Shown here piece after piece: positions 17,746 through 26,465 of a DNA stretch of 36,278 bases. The DNA is taken from contig JAADFN010000007.1 in assembly GCA_013152895.1 (NCBI GenBank), positions 233 to 36,510 of the forward strand. The letters are read 5' to 3'. Under the pieces are notes generated by a model. That model did no database searches. It was not told the DNA's origin and worked only from the letters and a program-made list of their open reading frames with translations. The translations under genes were made by a program, and so were the position numbers. Origin of the DNA: Acidobacteriota bacterium (GTDB taxonomy: Bacteria > Acidobacteriota > Thermoanaerobaculia > Thermoanaerobaculales > Sulfomarinibacteraceae). Within the stretch, counting starts at the first letter, position 1. Every line of letters begins with the position of its first letter.

Positions 17746-18862
17746 AATCCGGCAAATCGGAGTCCTCACCGGCGGCGGCGACGCTCCCGGTCTCAATGCC
17801 GTCATTCGCGCGGTGACCAAGTCGGCCATTCTCCGCCACCGGATTCGCGTGATCGGCATCCTGGACGGCTTCTCCGGCCTCGTTCACCTCAAGACCAAGG
17901 AGCTCGAGCTGCGCGATGTGCGGGGCATCCTGCCGAAGGGCGGCACCATCCTGGGCACCACCAACAGGGGCAATCCGTTCGAGTTCGTCGAGCAGCTCGC
18001 CGACGGGACCGAGCGGATCATCGACGCGTCGGCCGTGGTCAAGGAGAATTTTGCAAGGCTGGGCCTCGATGCGCTGGTCGTCATCGGAGGAGACGGGACG
18101 CTCGCCATCGGCCAGAGGCTGATGGAGGAGCAGGGGATGCCGGTCGTGGGCGTGCCAAAAACCATCGACAACGACCTGGCCGCCACGGACAGGACGTTCG
18201 GTTTTGCGACGGCGGTGGGCGTGGCCACCGAGGCCCTGGATCGTCTCCACACGACCGCCGAGAGCCATCACCGGATCATGCTGCTGGAGGTCATGGGCCG
18301 GGAGGCGGGCTGGATCGCGCTACACTCGGGGATCGCGGGCGGCGCCGATGTCATCCTCATCCCGGAAATTCCGTTCAGCCTCGATCCCATCGTCTCCAAG
18401 ATCTGGGCGCGTCAGAACCGGGGCAGCGCATTCTCCATCGTGGTCGTCGCCGAGGGCGCCCACTCGAAGGACGGCGAGCAAGTGTTCCAGAGCGTCGATC
18501 CCGTGACGGGCTGGAAGCGCCTCGGCGGAATGTCGTACCAGCTGGCGCCGCTTCTCCAGGAGAAGACGGGCCACGAGGTCCGCGTCACCGTGCTCGGCCA
18601 CATCCAGCGTGGAGGCACCCCGGCGCCGCTGGACCGCATCCTGGCAACGCGCTTCGGGTGCGAGGCCCTCGCCCTGGTCATGCGTGGCGAATTCGGGAAG
18701 ATGGTCGCCCTCCACGGCGAGAAGATCGCCGCCGTCCCACTGGCCAAAGCGACGAACCGGCTCAAGCTCGTCGAGCCCAAGGGCCAGCTCGTCACAAACG
18801 CGCGCGCCCTCGGCATCGTCTTCGGCGACGAGGATCCGGACGACGTGCTCGATAGCGAATGA
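17738..18862 (+). CDS. pfkA: 6-phosphofructokinase, group III (G/K type), probably ATP-dependent
   Basis: It phosphorylates fructose 6-phosphate to the 1,6-bisphosphate in glycolysis. The 374-residue protein starts IGVLTGGGDAPGLNAVIR (nucleotide loop), has GGDGT with D119-G120, and PKTIDND with K141 and the catalytic Asp. Gly after GGD is the marker of ATP use, whereas Lys in PKTIDND is shared with pyrophosphate enzymes; this combination is typical of the mixed-substrate group III family, most of which with Gly use ATP. Later motifs EVMGREAGWIAL, GGMSYQLAP and LGHIQRGG are complete. ATG 17738 has AAGGAGG six bases upstream and overlaps the end of the deaminase gene. It overlaps trmB by four bases. 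Confidence 0.94.
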   Translation: MSEIRQIGVLTGGGDAPGLNAVIRAVTKSAILRHRIRVIGILDGFSGLVHLKTKELELRDVRGILPKGGTILGTTNRGNPFEFVEQLADGTERIIDASAVVKENFARLGLDALVVIGGDGTLAIGQRLMEEQGMPVVGVPKTIDNDLAATDRTFGFATAVGVATEALDRLHTTAESHHRIMLLEVMGREAGWIALHSGIAGGADVILIPEIPFSLDPIVSKIWARQNRGSAFSIVVVAEGAHSKDGEQVFQSVDPVTGWKRLGGMSYQLAPLLQEKTGHEVRVTVLGHIQRGGTPAPLDRILATRFGCEALALVMRGEFGKMVALHGEKIAAVPLAKATNRLKLVEPKGQLVTNARALGIVFGDEDPDDVLDSE

Positions 18863-19461
18863 CCGAGGTCGATCTCAACGGCGTCTCGTGCCCCCTCTCC
18901 TGGATCGAGCTGTTCGGACGGTCCGCTCCAACCGACGTCGAGATCGGCGCCGGGAAAGGCCGGTTCCTCCTGGAGCTCGCGCTCGCGAATCCCGGGCGCA
19001 ACTTCCTCGGCGTGGAGCGGGCGTTCAAGTACCACGCCATGCTCTGCCGGCGGGCCGCCAGGCGTGGAGTTACCAACGTTCGGCTGGTACGGACCACCGC
19101 GGAGGATCTCCTCTTCCGGCTCCTCGCGCCGGCATCGGTCGAGAATCTGTACGTGCTCTTTCCCGATCCCTGGCCGAAGAAACGGCACCACAAGAGACGC
19201 CTGGTCACGCCGGCGGTCGTTGACGCCGCATGGCGCGCGCTTGCCCCCGGGGGACGCCTGCTGATCAAGACCGACCACCCGGAGTACGCCGAAGTCATCG
19301 GCGACGTATTGGCGCACGCACAGGGGTGGGCGCCTCACGACGCAACCGCCGTGTTCGAGGGGTTGCCCCTGACCGGCTTCGAGGTCAAGTACGTGCAGGA
19401 AGGCCGCCCGATCCGGGCCTTCGTCCTGGAAAAGCTGGAGGACGGTCCCGGTGATCCGTAG
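18859..19461 (+). CDS. trmB: tRNA (guanine-N7-)-methyltransferase
   Basis: It methylates G46 in the tRNA variable loop using S-adenosylmethionine. The 200-residue protein has the SAM-binding motif DVEIGAGKGRFLLELA (about residues 26-41), GVERAFKY (acidic loop after strand 2), and the TrmB signature YVLFPDPWPKKRHHKRRLV (about 97-115), followed by GGRLLIKTDHPEYAE. The length is slightly short because the usual N-terminal extension is absent. ATG 18859 overlaps the pfkA stop as ATGA, implying coupled translation. Confidence 0.94.
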   Translation: MTEVDLNGVSCPLSWIELFGRSAPTDVEIGAGKGRFLLELALANPGRNFLGVERAFKYHAMLCRRAARRGVTNVRLVRTTAEDLLFRLLAPASVENLYVLFPDPWPKKRHHKRRLVTPAVVDAAWRALAPGGRLLIKTDHPEYAEVIGDVLAHAQGWAPHDATAVFEGLPLTGFEVKYVQEGRPIRAFVLEKLEDGPGDP

Positions 19462-19518
19462 CATCGAACGTGTCGCCCCCCCGGACGGGGCACCGCGCGC
19501 GTGCGTGGCGGTCGCGCA

Positions 19519-19908
19519 ATGACCGGACGGACGACCCGCCGGACGGGGCACCGCGGCGAGCTGGCGGCCCGCTGGTTTCTCAGGATGAAGGGGTTGCGCC
19601 TGCGTCACAAGAACTGGACCGGCGGGGGCGGCGAGCTCGACCTCGTGATGAGCCGCCGGAAAGAGATCGTGTTCGTCGAGGTCAAGACGCGCTCCAGCGC
19701 GCTTTTCGGGGGCGCCGCCGCCGCCGTGACCCGGGAGAAGCAGGCCCGCATCGTGCGCTCCGCCGCCGCCTACCTCAGCCGGTTCGACCTGTGGGATGCG
19801 CCGTGCCGTTTCGACGTCGTCCTCGTCGAGAAAACCGGCCGGTTTCCCTTCTGGAAAGTGACCCACTACGTCAACGCCTTCCAGACCGACTTCGGGAGAC
19901 GGCTGTAA
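19519..19908 (+). CDS. yraN: UPF0102/YraN family nuclease-like protein
   Basis: The 129-residue protein matches the YraN pattern: GHRGELAARWFLRMKGLRLRHKNW at the start, then GGGELDLVMSRRKEIVFVEVKTR, which carries the E...D...ExK arrangement of the restriction-endonuclease-like fold, and a C-terminal FDVVLVE strand followed by HYVNAFQ. Cellular role in the family is not settled; DNA repair or recombination is suspected from the fold. ATG 19519 gives the family length; GTG 19501 is an alternative, and neither has a good ribosome site. It lies 57 bp after trmB on the same strand and is probably the last gene of that unit. Confidence 0.88.
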   Translation: MTGRTTRRTGHRGELAARWFLRMKGLRLRHKNWTGGGGELDLVMSRRKEIVFVEVKTRSSALFGGAAAAVTREKQARIVRSAAAYLSRFDLWDAPCRFDVVLVEKTGRFPFWKVTHYVNAFQTDFGRRL

Positions 19909-20110
19909 TGCCCGGACGTGAAGAGGGCGACGGCGTTGTGGAGATCGATAGCGCGGTCCGCTCGGCGGCGGGGATGGGCGCCTGCGCCACCTCCGCCGCC
20001 GTCAGCACCACCACCGCGCGCACGGGCCGCCGCGTCCTGCAGAGCATCCCGTCACAACGCAGCACGTCGTCACCCCTGTTTTTTCTTTCCAGGGCGGTAT
20101 CGCCAGTCAA
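19909..20110. other. Convergent intergenic region without a convincing gene
   Basis: Small frames on both strands here are Ala/Arg/Ser-rich with no ribosome site and look like noise. The region separates yraN from the convergent surface-protein gene. A pyrimidine-rich run around 20077-20092 is present but I could not find a stem next to it. Confidence 0.5.
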
Positions 20111-22504
20111 TCAACGTACGGAGCCAACGCCGGTGGTTTGCTCACGTCTCCGTTCACCCTCAAGCGCCCACTCGACGCCGAGCTCCTTCGGTTGGCCGTA
20201 CAGCTCGGGATACAGGTAGGTTCCCTGCTCGGCCTCCGGCTTCTCCTCCTCCACCGGGATGCGGTTCGCCTGGGCCCAGGCGTCGTGACGGATGCCCGTG
20301 ACCTGCCAGGAGACCTCCATTCCCGGCGAGCCGCCGGCGATCCGGAACCGGTTGCCGGCGATCTTCTCGGCGATGAACACCGGGGCGAAGCCGCCGATGC
20401 AGGTGAGCTGGTAGCGGAAGTCGCGGTTGAGCGCCTCGAAGTACGTCGGCAGCTCGATCCACGCCGCCCCGTCCCCGTCGAGCAGCACGTTCCCGTTGTA
20501 GACGTTCATCATGTCCGGCGATTCGACGAACGAGTGCGACAGGTACTCGTGCGCGGGGTCCAGAGGATGGTCGATCCTGAACGAGCCGCCGCCCTTGGTG
20601 AGGGTGCCGCCGACCCACAGGTCGCCGCTGATGTGAACCCTCCCGTCAAACCAACCGGCGAAGGCGTTCGACGAGGAAGTCCCACCATAAACCCCATAGG
20701 CGCTGCCACTTGTTCCGGTTGTATAGCCGTAGACCCCGATGCCCGACGTCGAGGTGCTCTTGCCGTATACGCCGGAGGACGGGCCGCCAAGGTAGCCGTA
20801 ATTCCCGTTGACCACATTCTTGCCGAACACACCGTTGCCGCTGCTGTTGGTGCTCTGCCCGTACACGCCGTCCTTCGATGCGGCCGAGGCGAGCCCCTGG
20901 ACGCCGTCGGCCGACGTGCTCTGGCCGACCACACCGGGACCCGAGCTTGAGGAACCCCAGACACCCTTGCCCGAGGTGGACACGCCCTTGACGCCGCCCC
21001 CCGAGGTGGACACGCCTGTGACGCCGTTCCCCGAGGCCGATTGGCCCATCGCGCCGGTGGCGGCTCCGGTGGCGCGGCCGAAGACGGCGATCGAGCCGGC
21101 GCCGCCGTTGCTGGTCCCCTTGATGCCGAGGCCTGCGCTGTTGGTGTTCGTGATGTTGAACACCACCCCTGAGGTGCTCGCCGTACCCGCGTACGGGAGG
21201 GTCACCCCCCCGCTCGCCGGGTTTTGCCAGGCAACGTTGCCACCGGTGGAGGTCAGCACCTGACCGGAGCTGGAGCCGGAGGCCGAGAGTTTGTTCGTGG
21301 TGACCGCGCTGCCCGCGATCTTGGCGTTGCTCACCGCGCCGCTCGCGAGCTTGGCCCCAGTCACACCGCCGTCGGCGATGGACAGGGTGACGGCCCCGGA
21401 GGTCCCACCCCCGGCGAGGCCGGCACCCGCGGTGACGCCGCTGATGTCGCCGCTACCACCCGCCGGAGCATCCTGCCACGCCACGCCGCCCCCTGTGGAG
21501 GTCAGCACCTGGCCCGATGCCGAACCGGACGGAGAGAGCTTACCCGTTGTCACCGCCCCGCCAGCGATCTTGGAGGAGGTGACGCCCCCGTCGGCGATGG
21601 AGAGCGTGACTGCGCCCGAGGTCCCGCCGCCGGAAAGCCCTTCGCCAGCGGTCACGGCAGTGATGTCACCACCTCCGCCGCTGGAGTTTGCAGCCAGCAG
21701 GCTGTCGGCATAGGCCATCTCGAACACCGAGGAATCGTTGGAACGGTTGGCGATACCGGTGCCGAAAGCCACGACCCTTCCCGAGCCCGACCGAACCTCG
21801 ACCCGCAGGCGGACGTTGGTGGCGTTTGGGCTCGCGACCAGGTCGGCGAGGTTGACCTGCTTCGGCTCGAAGGCCCGGAGGGAGTAGTCCTTCGACCCGA
21901 GGGTGCTCCCGTCCTCATCGCGGGCCGTGACACGTACCACGCAGGAGGCGCCGGCCACCTCGACGAAGCCGAAGTTGTAGCGAAGCTCGGAGCTGCTCCG
22001 GGGCGTTGTCTGGTAGACGCCGAGGATATCGGTGCTCTCGCCGCTTCCAATGGCGAAATCCACCGGTACGCCGGAGAAGAACTGCCCCTTGGAGTCGCCC
22101 TCGGTCCTCCCGGCCGGAGTGGAGGCAACACGGCTGTTGACAATCACGCGGCGGGAAGCGGTGATCCGCATGGCCCCGAACTTCGAGGCGAAACCGAACA
22201 GCGTCTGGGTGGCGTCGTTGTACTTGACGGTGTCGCCCGGCGGGATGGTCACCGAGTAGGTGCCGCTCGGCGTGACGTTGGAACGGCCACGCTCCCAGAG
22301 CTCGATCTGGACGTTGACGGAAGAGGCGCCCGGGTTGTAGATCCACAAGGTCGTCGCCCAGTTGGACCCGGCCACGCCCGGCCCCCTTCCTACCGAAGGC
22401 AGGACCACCTCGGTGCCGGCGAACGATGCGAAGACCGGCCCACCCGCGCCGGCCACGATGATGGCGACTGCGACACAAGCTGCGAAACGGAAAAGGCGAA
22501 ACAT
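20111..22504 (-). CDS. Tail-fibre-like repeat surface protein, complete (paralogue of 1-2133)
   Basis: The 797-residue product begins [26 protein letters not shown], a signal peptide. ATG 22504 has GGGAGG a few bases upstream and is preferred to an upstream in-frame start. Order: N-terminal beta domain (about 30-260: [18 protein letters not shown], later [17 protein letters not shown]); two linker repeats of about 75 residues (about 275-430: [20 protein letters not shown] ... [11 protein letters not shown]); about a dozen GV.G.S repeats of ten residues (about 450-625); and the C-terminal module (about 650-780: [40 protein letters not shown]). Export is supported by the signal peptide; a fibre or adhesin role is inferred. 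It lies downstream of, and in the same direction as, a sensor kinase and response regulator. DNA of the repeats contains near-identical 30-bp units. Confidence 0.88.
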   Translation of the reverse strand: MFRLFRFAACVAVAIIVAGAGGPVFASFAGTEVVLPSVGRGPGVAGSNWATTLWIYNPGASSVNVQIELWERGRSNVTPSGTYSVTIPPGDTVKYNDATQTLFGFASKFGAMRITASRRVIVNSRVASTPAGRTEGDSKGQFFSGVPVDFAIGSGESTDILGVYQTTPRSSSELRYNFGFVEVAGASCVVRVTARDEDGSTLGSKDYSLRAFEPKQVNLADLVASPNATNVRLRVEVRSGSGRVVAFGTGIANRSNDSSVFEMAYADSLLAANSSGGGGDITAVTAGEGLSGGGTSGAVTLSIADGGVTSSKIAGGAVTTGKLSPSGSASGQVLTSTGGGVAWQDAPAGGSGDISGVTAGAGLAGGGTSGAVTLSIADGGVTGAKLASGAVSNAKIAGSAVTTNKLSASGSSSGQVLTSTGGNVAWQNPASGGVTLPYAGTASTSGVVFNITNTNSAGLGIKGTSNGGAGSIAVFGRATGAATGAMGQSASGNGVTGVSTSGGGVKGVSTSGKGVWGSSSSGPGVVGQSTSADGVQGLASAASKDGVYGQSTNSSGNGVFGKNVVNGNYGYLGGPSSGVYGKSTSTSGIGVYGYTTGTSGSAYGVYGGTSSSNAFAGWFDGRVHISGDLWVGGTLTKGGGSFRIDHPLDPAHEYLSHSFVESPDMMNVYNGNVLLDGDGAAWIELPTYFEALNRDFRYQLTCIGGFAPVFIAEKIAGNRFRIAGGSPGMEVSWQVTGIRHDAWAQANRIPVEEEKPEAEQGTYLYPELYGQPKELGVEWALEGERRREQTTGVGSVR
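20971..21016. repeat. 30-bp tandem coding repeat inside the surface protein
   Basis: The 16-mer CCGAGGTGGACACGCC occurs at 20971-20986 and exactly again at 21001-21016, a 30-bp period that equals one ten-residue protein repeat. Flanking units in the same frame are degenerate copies. Confidence 0.8.
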
Positions 22505-22551
22505 GACATCCTCCCGTGTGTTCCCCCCCGCGCCGGTTTCCCACACGAGGG

Positions 22552-22580
22552 CATTGATCTTTGGACCTGGATCAACAATG
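22552..22580. promoter_or_regulatory. Imperfect dyad upstream of the surface-protein gene, possible operator
   Basis: Arms CATTGATC and GATCAACAATG form an imperfect inverted repeat around TTTGGACCTG, about 48 bp upstream of the ATG at 22504 and between the response-regulator gene and the surface-protein gene. It could bind the adjacent LuxR-type regulator; this is inference only. Confidence 0.3.
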
Positions 22581-22659
22581 GACCGGGACGCCGAAGAACG
22601 CCATCGCACGATCTGGTGAGGCTCTTACTGTGCAAGGAACGCCGGGGAAGGGAACCTGG

Positions 22660-23304
22660 TCAGCGCACGCCGTGGCGAAGGGCCAGGGTCACGGCCTCGA
22701 CCACGCTGTGAACCTGGAGCTTGGTGTAGATCGATCGCACGTGGGTTCGAACGGTATCGATGGAGATGCCGAGACGCGTGGCGACCTGCTTGTACGGAAG
22801 ACCGTCGACCAGGCAGTCGAGCACCTGCCGCTCACGTCCGGTGAGGCCCGCATCCACGCCGTGTTCATGAAAAGACGAGTGTTTCTCACCCCGGCGCACG
22901 ATCCCGAGGAGCGTGCGGGCGACACCCGCTGACAGCGGTGCGCCTCCCGCCATGATCGTTCTCAACTGATGGAGGAGCTCTTCGGGAGGCGTCCCCTTGG
23001 TCAGGTAGCCGTCGGCACCGGCACAGATGGCGTGCAAGATGGTCGCGGGGTCCTCGAAAACAGTGATGGCGACGACCCGGGTCGAGGGGACTCTCTGTTT
23101 GAGCTTCCGGGTAGCCTCGATACCACTCATACCGGGAAGGTCGATATCCATGAGCACCAGGTCCCACCGGGAATCGGCCGCCTCGAGCGCGGTCTCGGCA
23201 TCGGGAAACGCCCCCGCCATCTCGAAGCCCGGCGAGAGCTCGATGAGAGCAGCCAGGCTCTCCCTGAACCGCGGGTCATCCTCGATCACCGTAATCCGAG
23301 TCAG
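22660..23304 (-). CDS. LuxR/NarL-type response regulator, probable CTG start
   Basis: The product has a receiver domain (about residues 3-120: ITVIEDDPRF with the acidic pair, phosphorylation Asp in DLVLMDIDLPGMSG, conserved Thr-equivalent in VVAITVF, Lys in YLTKGTPPEEL) and a C-terminal NarL/LuxR helix-turn-helix (about 148-205: LTGRERQVLDCLVDGLPYKQVATRLGISIDTVRTHVRSIYTKL). Starting at the only nearby GTG (23289) would remove the first receiver strand and leave no ribosome site; a CTG at 23304 follows GGGGAGG by six bases and gives TRITVIEDD, the normal beginning. I therefore call CTG. It lies 55 nt after the sensor kinase on the same strand and is its likely partner. Confidence 0.85.
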   Translation of the reverse strand: MTRITVIEDDPRFRESLAALIELSPGFEMAGAFPDAETALEAADSRWDLVLMDIDLPGMSGIEATRKLKQRVPSTRVVAITVFEDPATILHAICAGADGYLTKGTPPEELLHQLRTIMAGGAPLSAGVARTLLGIVRRGEKHSSFHEHGVDAGLTGRERQVLDCLVDGLPYKQVATRLGISIDTVRTHVRSIYTKLQVHSVVEAVTLALRHGVR

Positions 23305-23359
23305 CGTCCACCTCCCCGAGGAGCCTTACAAGTGTGGATCCGGCCCGCCGCAATCGCCA

Positions 23360-26287
23360 TCACATGTTCATGCGACGCCGACTCCTGAAATGGCGCCGCC
23401 CGGCCGCCCCGGCCCAACACGGGTCGAAAGTCAACGTCACGATGGCGCCGGCGCCGGGAGCGGATTCGATCGCAAGCCGCGCCCCGATCGCCTCGGCCCT
23501 CCTCCACATGCTGTGCAACCCGAGGCTTACCGCGCTGTCCTGGTATTCCTCGGGGCGAAAGCCGACACCGTCGTCGGCGATCGACAACCGCCAAAGCCCA
23601 TCGCCGGCCGGTGCGACGGCCAGTTGCACCCGCTCGGCGTGAGCGTGCCGTGAAATGTTATGAAGCGCCTCGAGGCCGATGAGCAGGAGGTTGCGGCGCA
23701 CCAGTAGCGGCAACGGCCCGGGTGGCCATCGCTCGGGAACGATGACCTCGAAGCTTCCCTCCGGCCCACCCAAGAGCTTCGCACCGTGATCGGCCAACTG
23801 GGCAGCGGTGTCCCTCAGGCCGGCGTGCTGGTCTCGCAGCGACCACACGATGGCGCGCAGCGTGAAGCTCAGGCGCGCGCTGACGTCGCCGATGTCGCGG
23901 GCGAGCCCGATGCGACGCTCGGGCGAGAGCAGCTCGCCGGAGCCCATCGAGGCCAGGATTCCGATGCTGGCGAGGCCCGACCCGACCTGATCGTGCAAAT
24001 CCCCGGCGATTCTCTCGCGTTCGCGCTCGACCCGCGCGAGCGATGCCAACTGGAAGCTGCGCACGAGGGAGAGCACGCCTGCGACCGCCGCCGTCGCCAG
24101 CAAGAACGCCCACCAGGTCTGCCACCACGGGGGACGGACACGGAAGCGCAATGCCGCGGCCCGTGAGCTCCAGTGGGCCTCGTCCACCGAGGCCTGCACC
24201 GCAACCGAGTGGCGGCCGGGTGCGAGACCGCTGAGGGTGAGGCGCGAGCTGGTCCACGGTCGTGACCACATCCTGCCGTCGACGCGGCTCCGGTAGCGGA
24301 TCTTGGCGGGATCGCGAAACGATAACGCCGCGAACCGCAGGTCGAGTCGCCGGGCGTTCCAGTCGAGGATGAGTGGGGAGCGTGGCTGCCACTGTTCACC
24401 GTTGCGCAGAACCTCCACGATCACCACCGCGGGCGGCCCGACCGGGCGCGCTCGTGCGGCGGGAAGAACGTGAATGAGGCCGTTGTCCGTAGGGATCCAG
24501 AGGTTACCGTCGGCAAGCTCCAACACCTGGCCTCCGCTGCGGCTCGGCAGCCCTTGCCACGGCCCCAGGGTTTCCAGAACCCGCCACCCGCCCGGGCACT
24601 CCGGACAGGCGAGAACCCGCCGGACGAACCCCTTGCCAGCGATCCACACGCCGCCCCGCGGCGATCGTGCGAGGGAGAAGACGACCCGGCTGGGCAAGGT
24701 CTCCACTCCGGGGTGCTCCACGGCGCCACGCCGACCGAGGCGAAGGATTCCGAACCCTCTTCCGGCCAGCCACACCTCGTCACCGATCTGGGCGAGATCG
24801 AAGGCCTGTTCGACCTCCGGTTCGTCCCAGCACGTCCGCCCGGCGGGGGACCCGGCCAGCGCGGCCTCCACGGGCTGCCGGCAGATGCGTGTTCCGCTCA
24901 CCCAGATCAACTCCGACCGGGTGGTTTCGAGCACGCTGTCGACGGGCGCACCGCCATCCGTTCCGCCCCAGAGGGGTACCGTCGCCGGAACTCCGTTCCG
25001 AACAAGCTGGAGCCCGGCTTCGCCGGCGAGCCAGAGCCCGGTCCCTCCGGTCGCGCAACCACGCAGCGCGTGGGGACCGGGAATGACCCTGCGTGCCCGG
25101 CCACCCCTGTAACGGTAGAGCCCCTCCCGGTTGCCGAACCAGACGGCGCCGGTGGAGCCCGTGCACAACCGGCCGGTGGCGGACACCGGCTCGGTCGTCG
25201 CGCGCCAGCCCGCACCGTCGTCGCCGACCCGTCCCAGGCCTTGCCAGGTGGAAACGAGGACTCCATCCCCCGACCGGGCGACGTAGCGGGCATGGGCGGA
25301 CGGGAGCCCCTCGAGGTCGGTCCAGATGGTGGTATCAGGCTCGGGGAACTGGAGCAACCCCGAGAAGGTCCCCATCCACATGGAACCTTCGCGGTCGACC
25401 AGGAGCCGCCCACCGCTTGGAACACCCTCGGCGAGACCCATGACATCCGTCGCGTCGCCGGGGCCGATGCGCGCCAGGAAACGATCGAAGGCGGCCCACA
25501 CGACCGCCCCCCGTACCGCCAGCGCCACGCCCTTTCCGGGGAGCGTCAGGACCTTCGTGAACGTGACCGCCGAGGGTGGGGCGGACAGCACCTGGCCATT
25601 CAGCCTGAGCAGGATGAAACCGCCGTCGGCCCTGCGCACGACATCCGCGGCACCACTGATCGGTATGACCTGCTCGAGCTGACCGGAACTATCGATCAGC
25701 CTGACGTCCCTGGTCGTGAGCACAGCCATTGACTTGCCCAGCGAGCATAGATACCTGGGAGGATACCGCCCGAAAACCACGGGGTCCGGCTGGCCCCATG
25801 CTCTGGCCCGGATCCACACCCGGCCGTCGCGGATCACCCACAGCCGGCCGGCGACGTCGTAGGCGGCGTCTGTGATCCCGATGAGCTTGACGCCTCGTGG
25901 CCCCGGAACGGGCTCGACGCCGGTCTCGGTGGTTCGAAGGAGGGCACCGCGGGGGAGAAGGGCGAGGACACCGCGCTCGGGCCGGGCCACAACTTTCATC
26001 ACCGAGCCCGGGACACCATCACGCGCCCACCGGTCGAAGCCGTGGCCGTCGAAGCGAACAAGGCCCCCGTGAGTTCCAAGCCACAGGAATCCCTCGCGGT
26101 CCTGCACCACCGCTGTCACGGTGGCAACGGCCAGCCCGGAGGTCTCGTCGAGGCGGCGAAAGTAGCGATGCGCCGCATCGGCCCCGGTCGTGACGGCGAG
26201 CACCACCAGGACGCCGAGCCAGACCCCCACGGATCTCACACCACGCCAGGTCCACCGGCAGAGGGAGGCACTCCAGTTTGATCTCAT
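23360..26287 (-). CDS. Propeller-type sensor histidine kinase (Reg_prop/Y_Y_Y/HisKA_3/HATPase)
   Basis: The 975-residue protein has an N-terminal signal or anchor helix (about 17-38), a long periplasmic region (about 40-640) of beta-propeller repeats such as VVQDREGFLWLGTHGGLVRFDG, a Y_Y_Y-like domain (about 650-718, LDLRFAALSFRDPAKIRYRSRVDG), a membrane helix (about 722-745), a HisKA_3 dimer domain with the phospho-His in RIAGDLHDQVGSGL (about residue 763), and an HATPase (about 860-965) with HNISRHA, DDGVGF and GLHSMWRRAEAIGARLAIES. All kinase motifs are intact. Ligand is unknown; in the family, glycans or other polymers are common for hybrid relatives. The ATG at 26287 lacks a ribosome site but lies seven bases after a TGTTACACT extended -10, suggesting a leaderless mRNA. 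It probably phosphorylates the regulator encoded next. Confidence 0.92.
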   Translation of the reverse strand: MRSNWSASLCRWTWRGVRSVGVWLGVLVVLAVTTGADAAHRYFRRLDETSGLAVATVTAVVQDREGFLWLGTHGGLVRFDGHGFDRWARDGVPGSVMKVVARPERGVLALLPRGALLRTTETGVEPVPGPRGVKLIGITDAAYDVAGRLWVIRDGRVWIRARAWGQPDPVVFGRYPPRYLCSLGKSMAVLTTRDVRLIDSSGQLEQVIPISGAADVVRRADGGFILLRLNGQVLSAPPSAVTFTKVLTLPGKGVALAVRGAVVWAAFDRFLARIGPGDATDVMGLAEGVPSGGRLLVDREGSMWMGTFSGLLQFPEPDTTIWTDLEGLPSAHARYVARSGDGVLVSTWQGLGRVGDDGAGWRATTEPVSATGRLCTGSTGAVWFGNREGLYRYRGGRARRVIPGPHALRGCATGGTGLWLAGEAGLQLVRNGVPATVPLWGGTDGGAPVDSVLETTRSELIWVSGTRICRQPVEAALAGSPAGRTCWDEPEVEQAFDLAQIGDEVWLAGRGFGILRLGRRGAVEHPGVETLPSRVVFSLARSPRGGVWIAGKGFVRRVLACPECPGGWRVLETLGPWQGLPSRSGGQVLELADGNLWIPTDNGLIHVLPAARARPVGPPAVVIVEVLRNGEQWQPRSPLILDWNARRLDLRFAALSFRDPAKIRYRSRVDGRMWSRPWTSSRLTLSGLAPGRHSVAVQASVDEAHWSSRAAALRFRVRPPWWQTWWAFLLATAAVAGVLSLVRSFQLASLARVERERERIAGDLHDQVGSGLASIGILASMGSGELLSPERRIGLARDIGDVSARLSFTLRAIVWSLRDQHAGLRDTAAQLADHGAKLLGGPEGSFEVIVPERWPPGPLPLLVRRNLLLIGLEALHNISRHAHAERVQLAVAPAGDGLWRLSIADDGVGFRPEEYQDSAVSLGLHSMWRRAEAIGARLAIESAPGAGAIVTLTFDPCWAGAAGRRHFRSRRRMNM

Positions 26288-26294
26288 ATGAGCA

Positions 26295-26303
26295 AGTGTA
26301 ACA
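26295..26303 (-). promoter_or_regulatory. Extended -10 promoter element of the kinase-regulator operon
   Basis: On the minus strand TGTTACACT (TGn plus TACACT) ends seven bases before the ATG at 26287, so the transcript would start at the start codon. The same 9-mer precedes the aldehyde dehydrogenase gene at 29645-29653. Confidence 0.5.
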
Positions 26304-26465
26304 TAGTGTGCAATAACAGGCTTGCGTGAGCGGCGCGATCCCGTGCCGGGTCCCCAATAATCCGATCAATCCGTGGCTTTCTGGGCTTCGACTTTTCCGG
26401 ACGGCGGGATGCCCGACGGCATGTAGCGCTTGCTGATTGACACCGGAATCGATTATGGTGTCGGT

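Noticed and set aside
20960-21030. Short regularly spaced repeats that could suggest CRISPR
   Set aside because: Repeat and spacing form one 30-bp in-frame coding unit without unique spacers; they encode protein repeats.
26437-26442. Perfect TTGACA before the gene at 26466
   Set aside because: No -10 is found at 16-18 bp; the TATGGT next to the start is only 11 bp away, so the pair cannot be a standard promoter.
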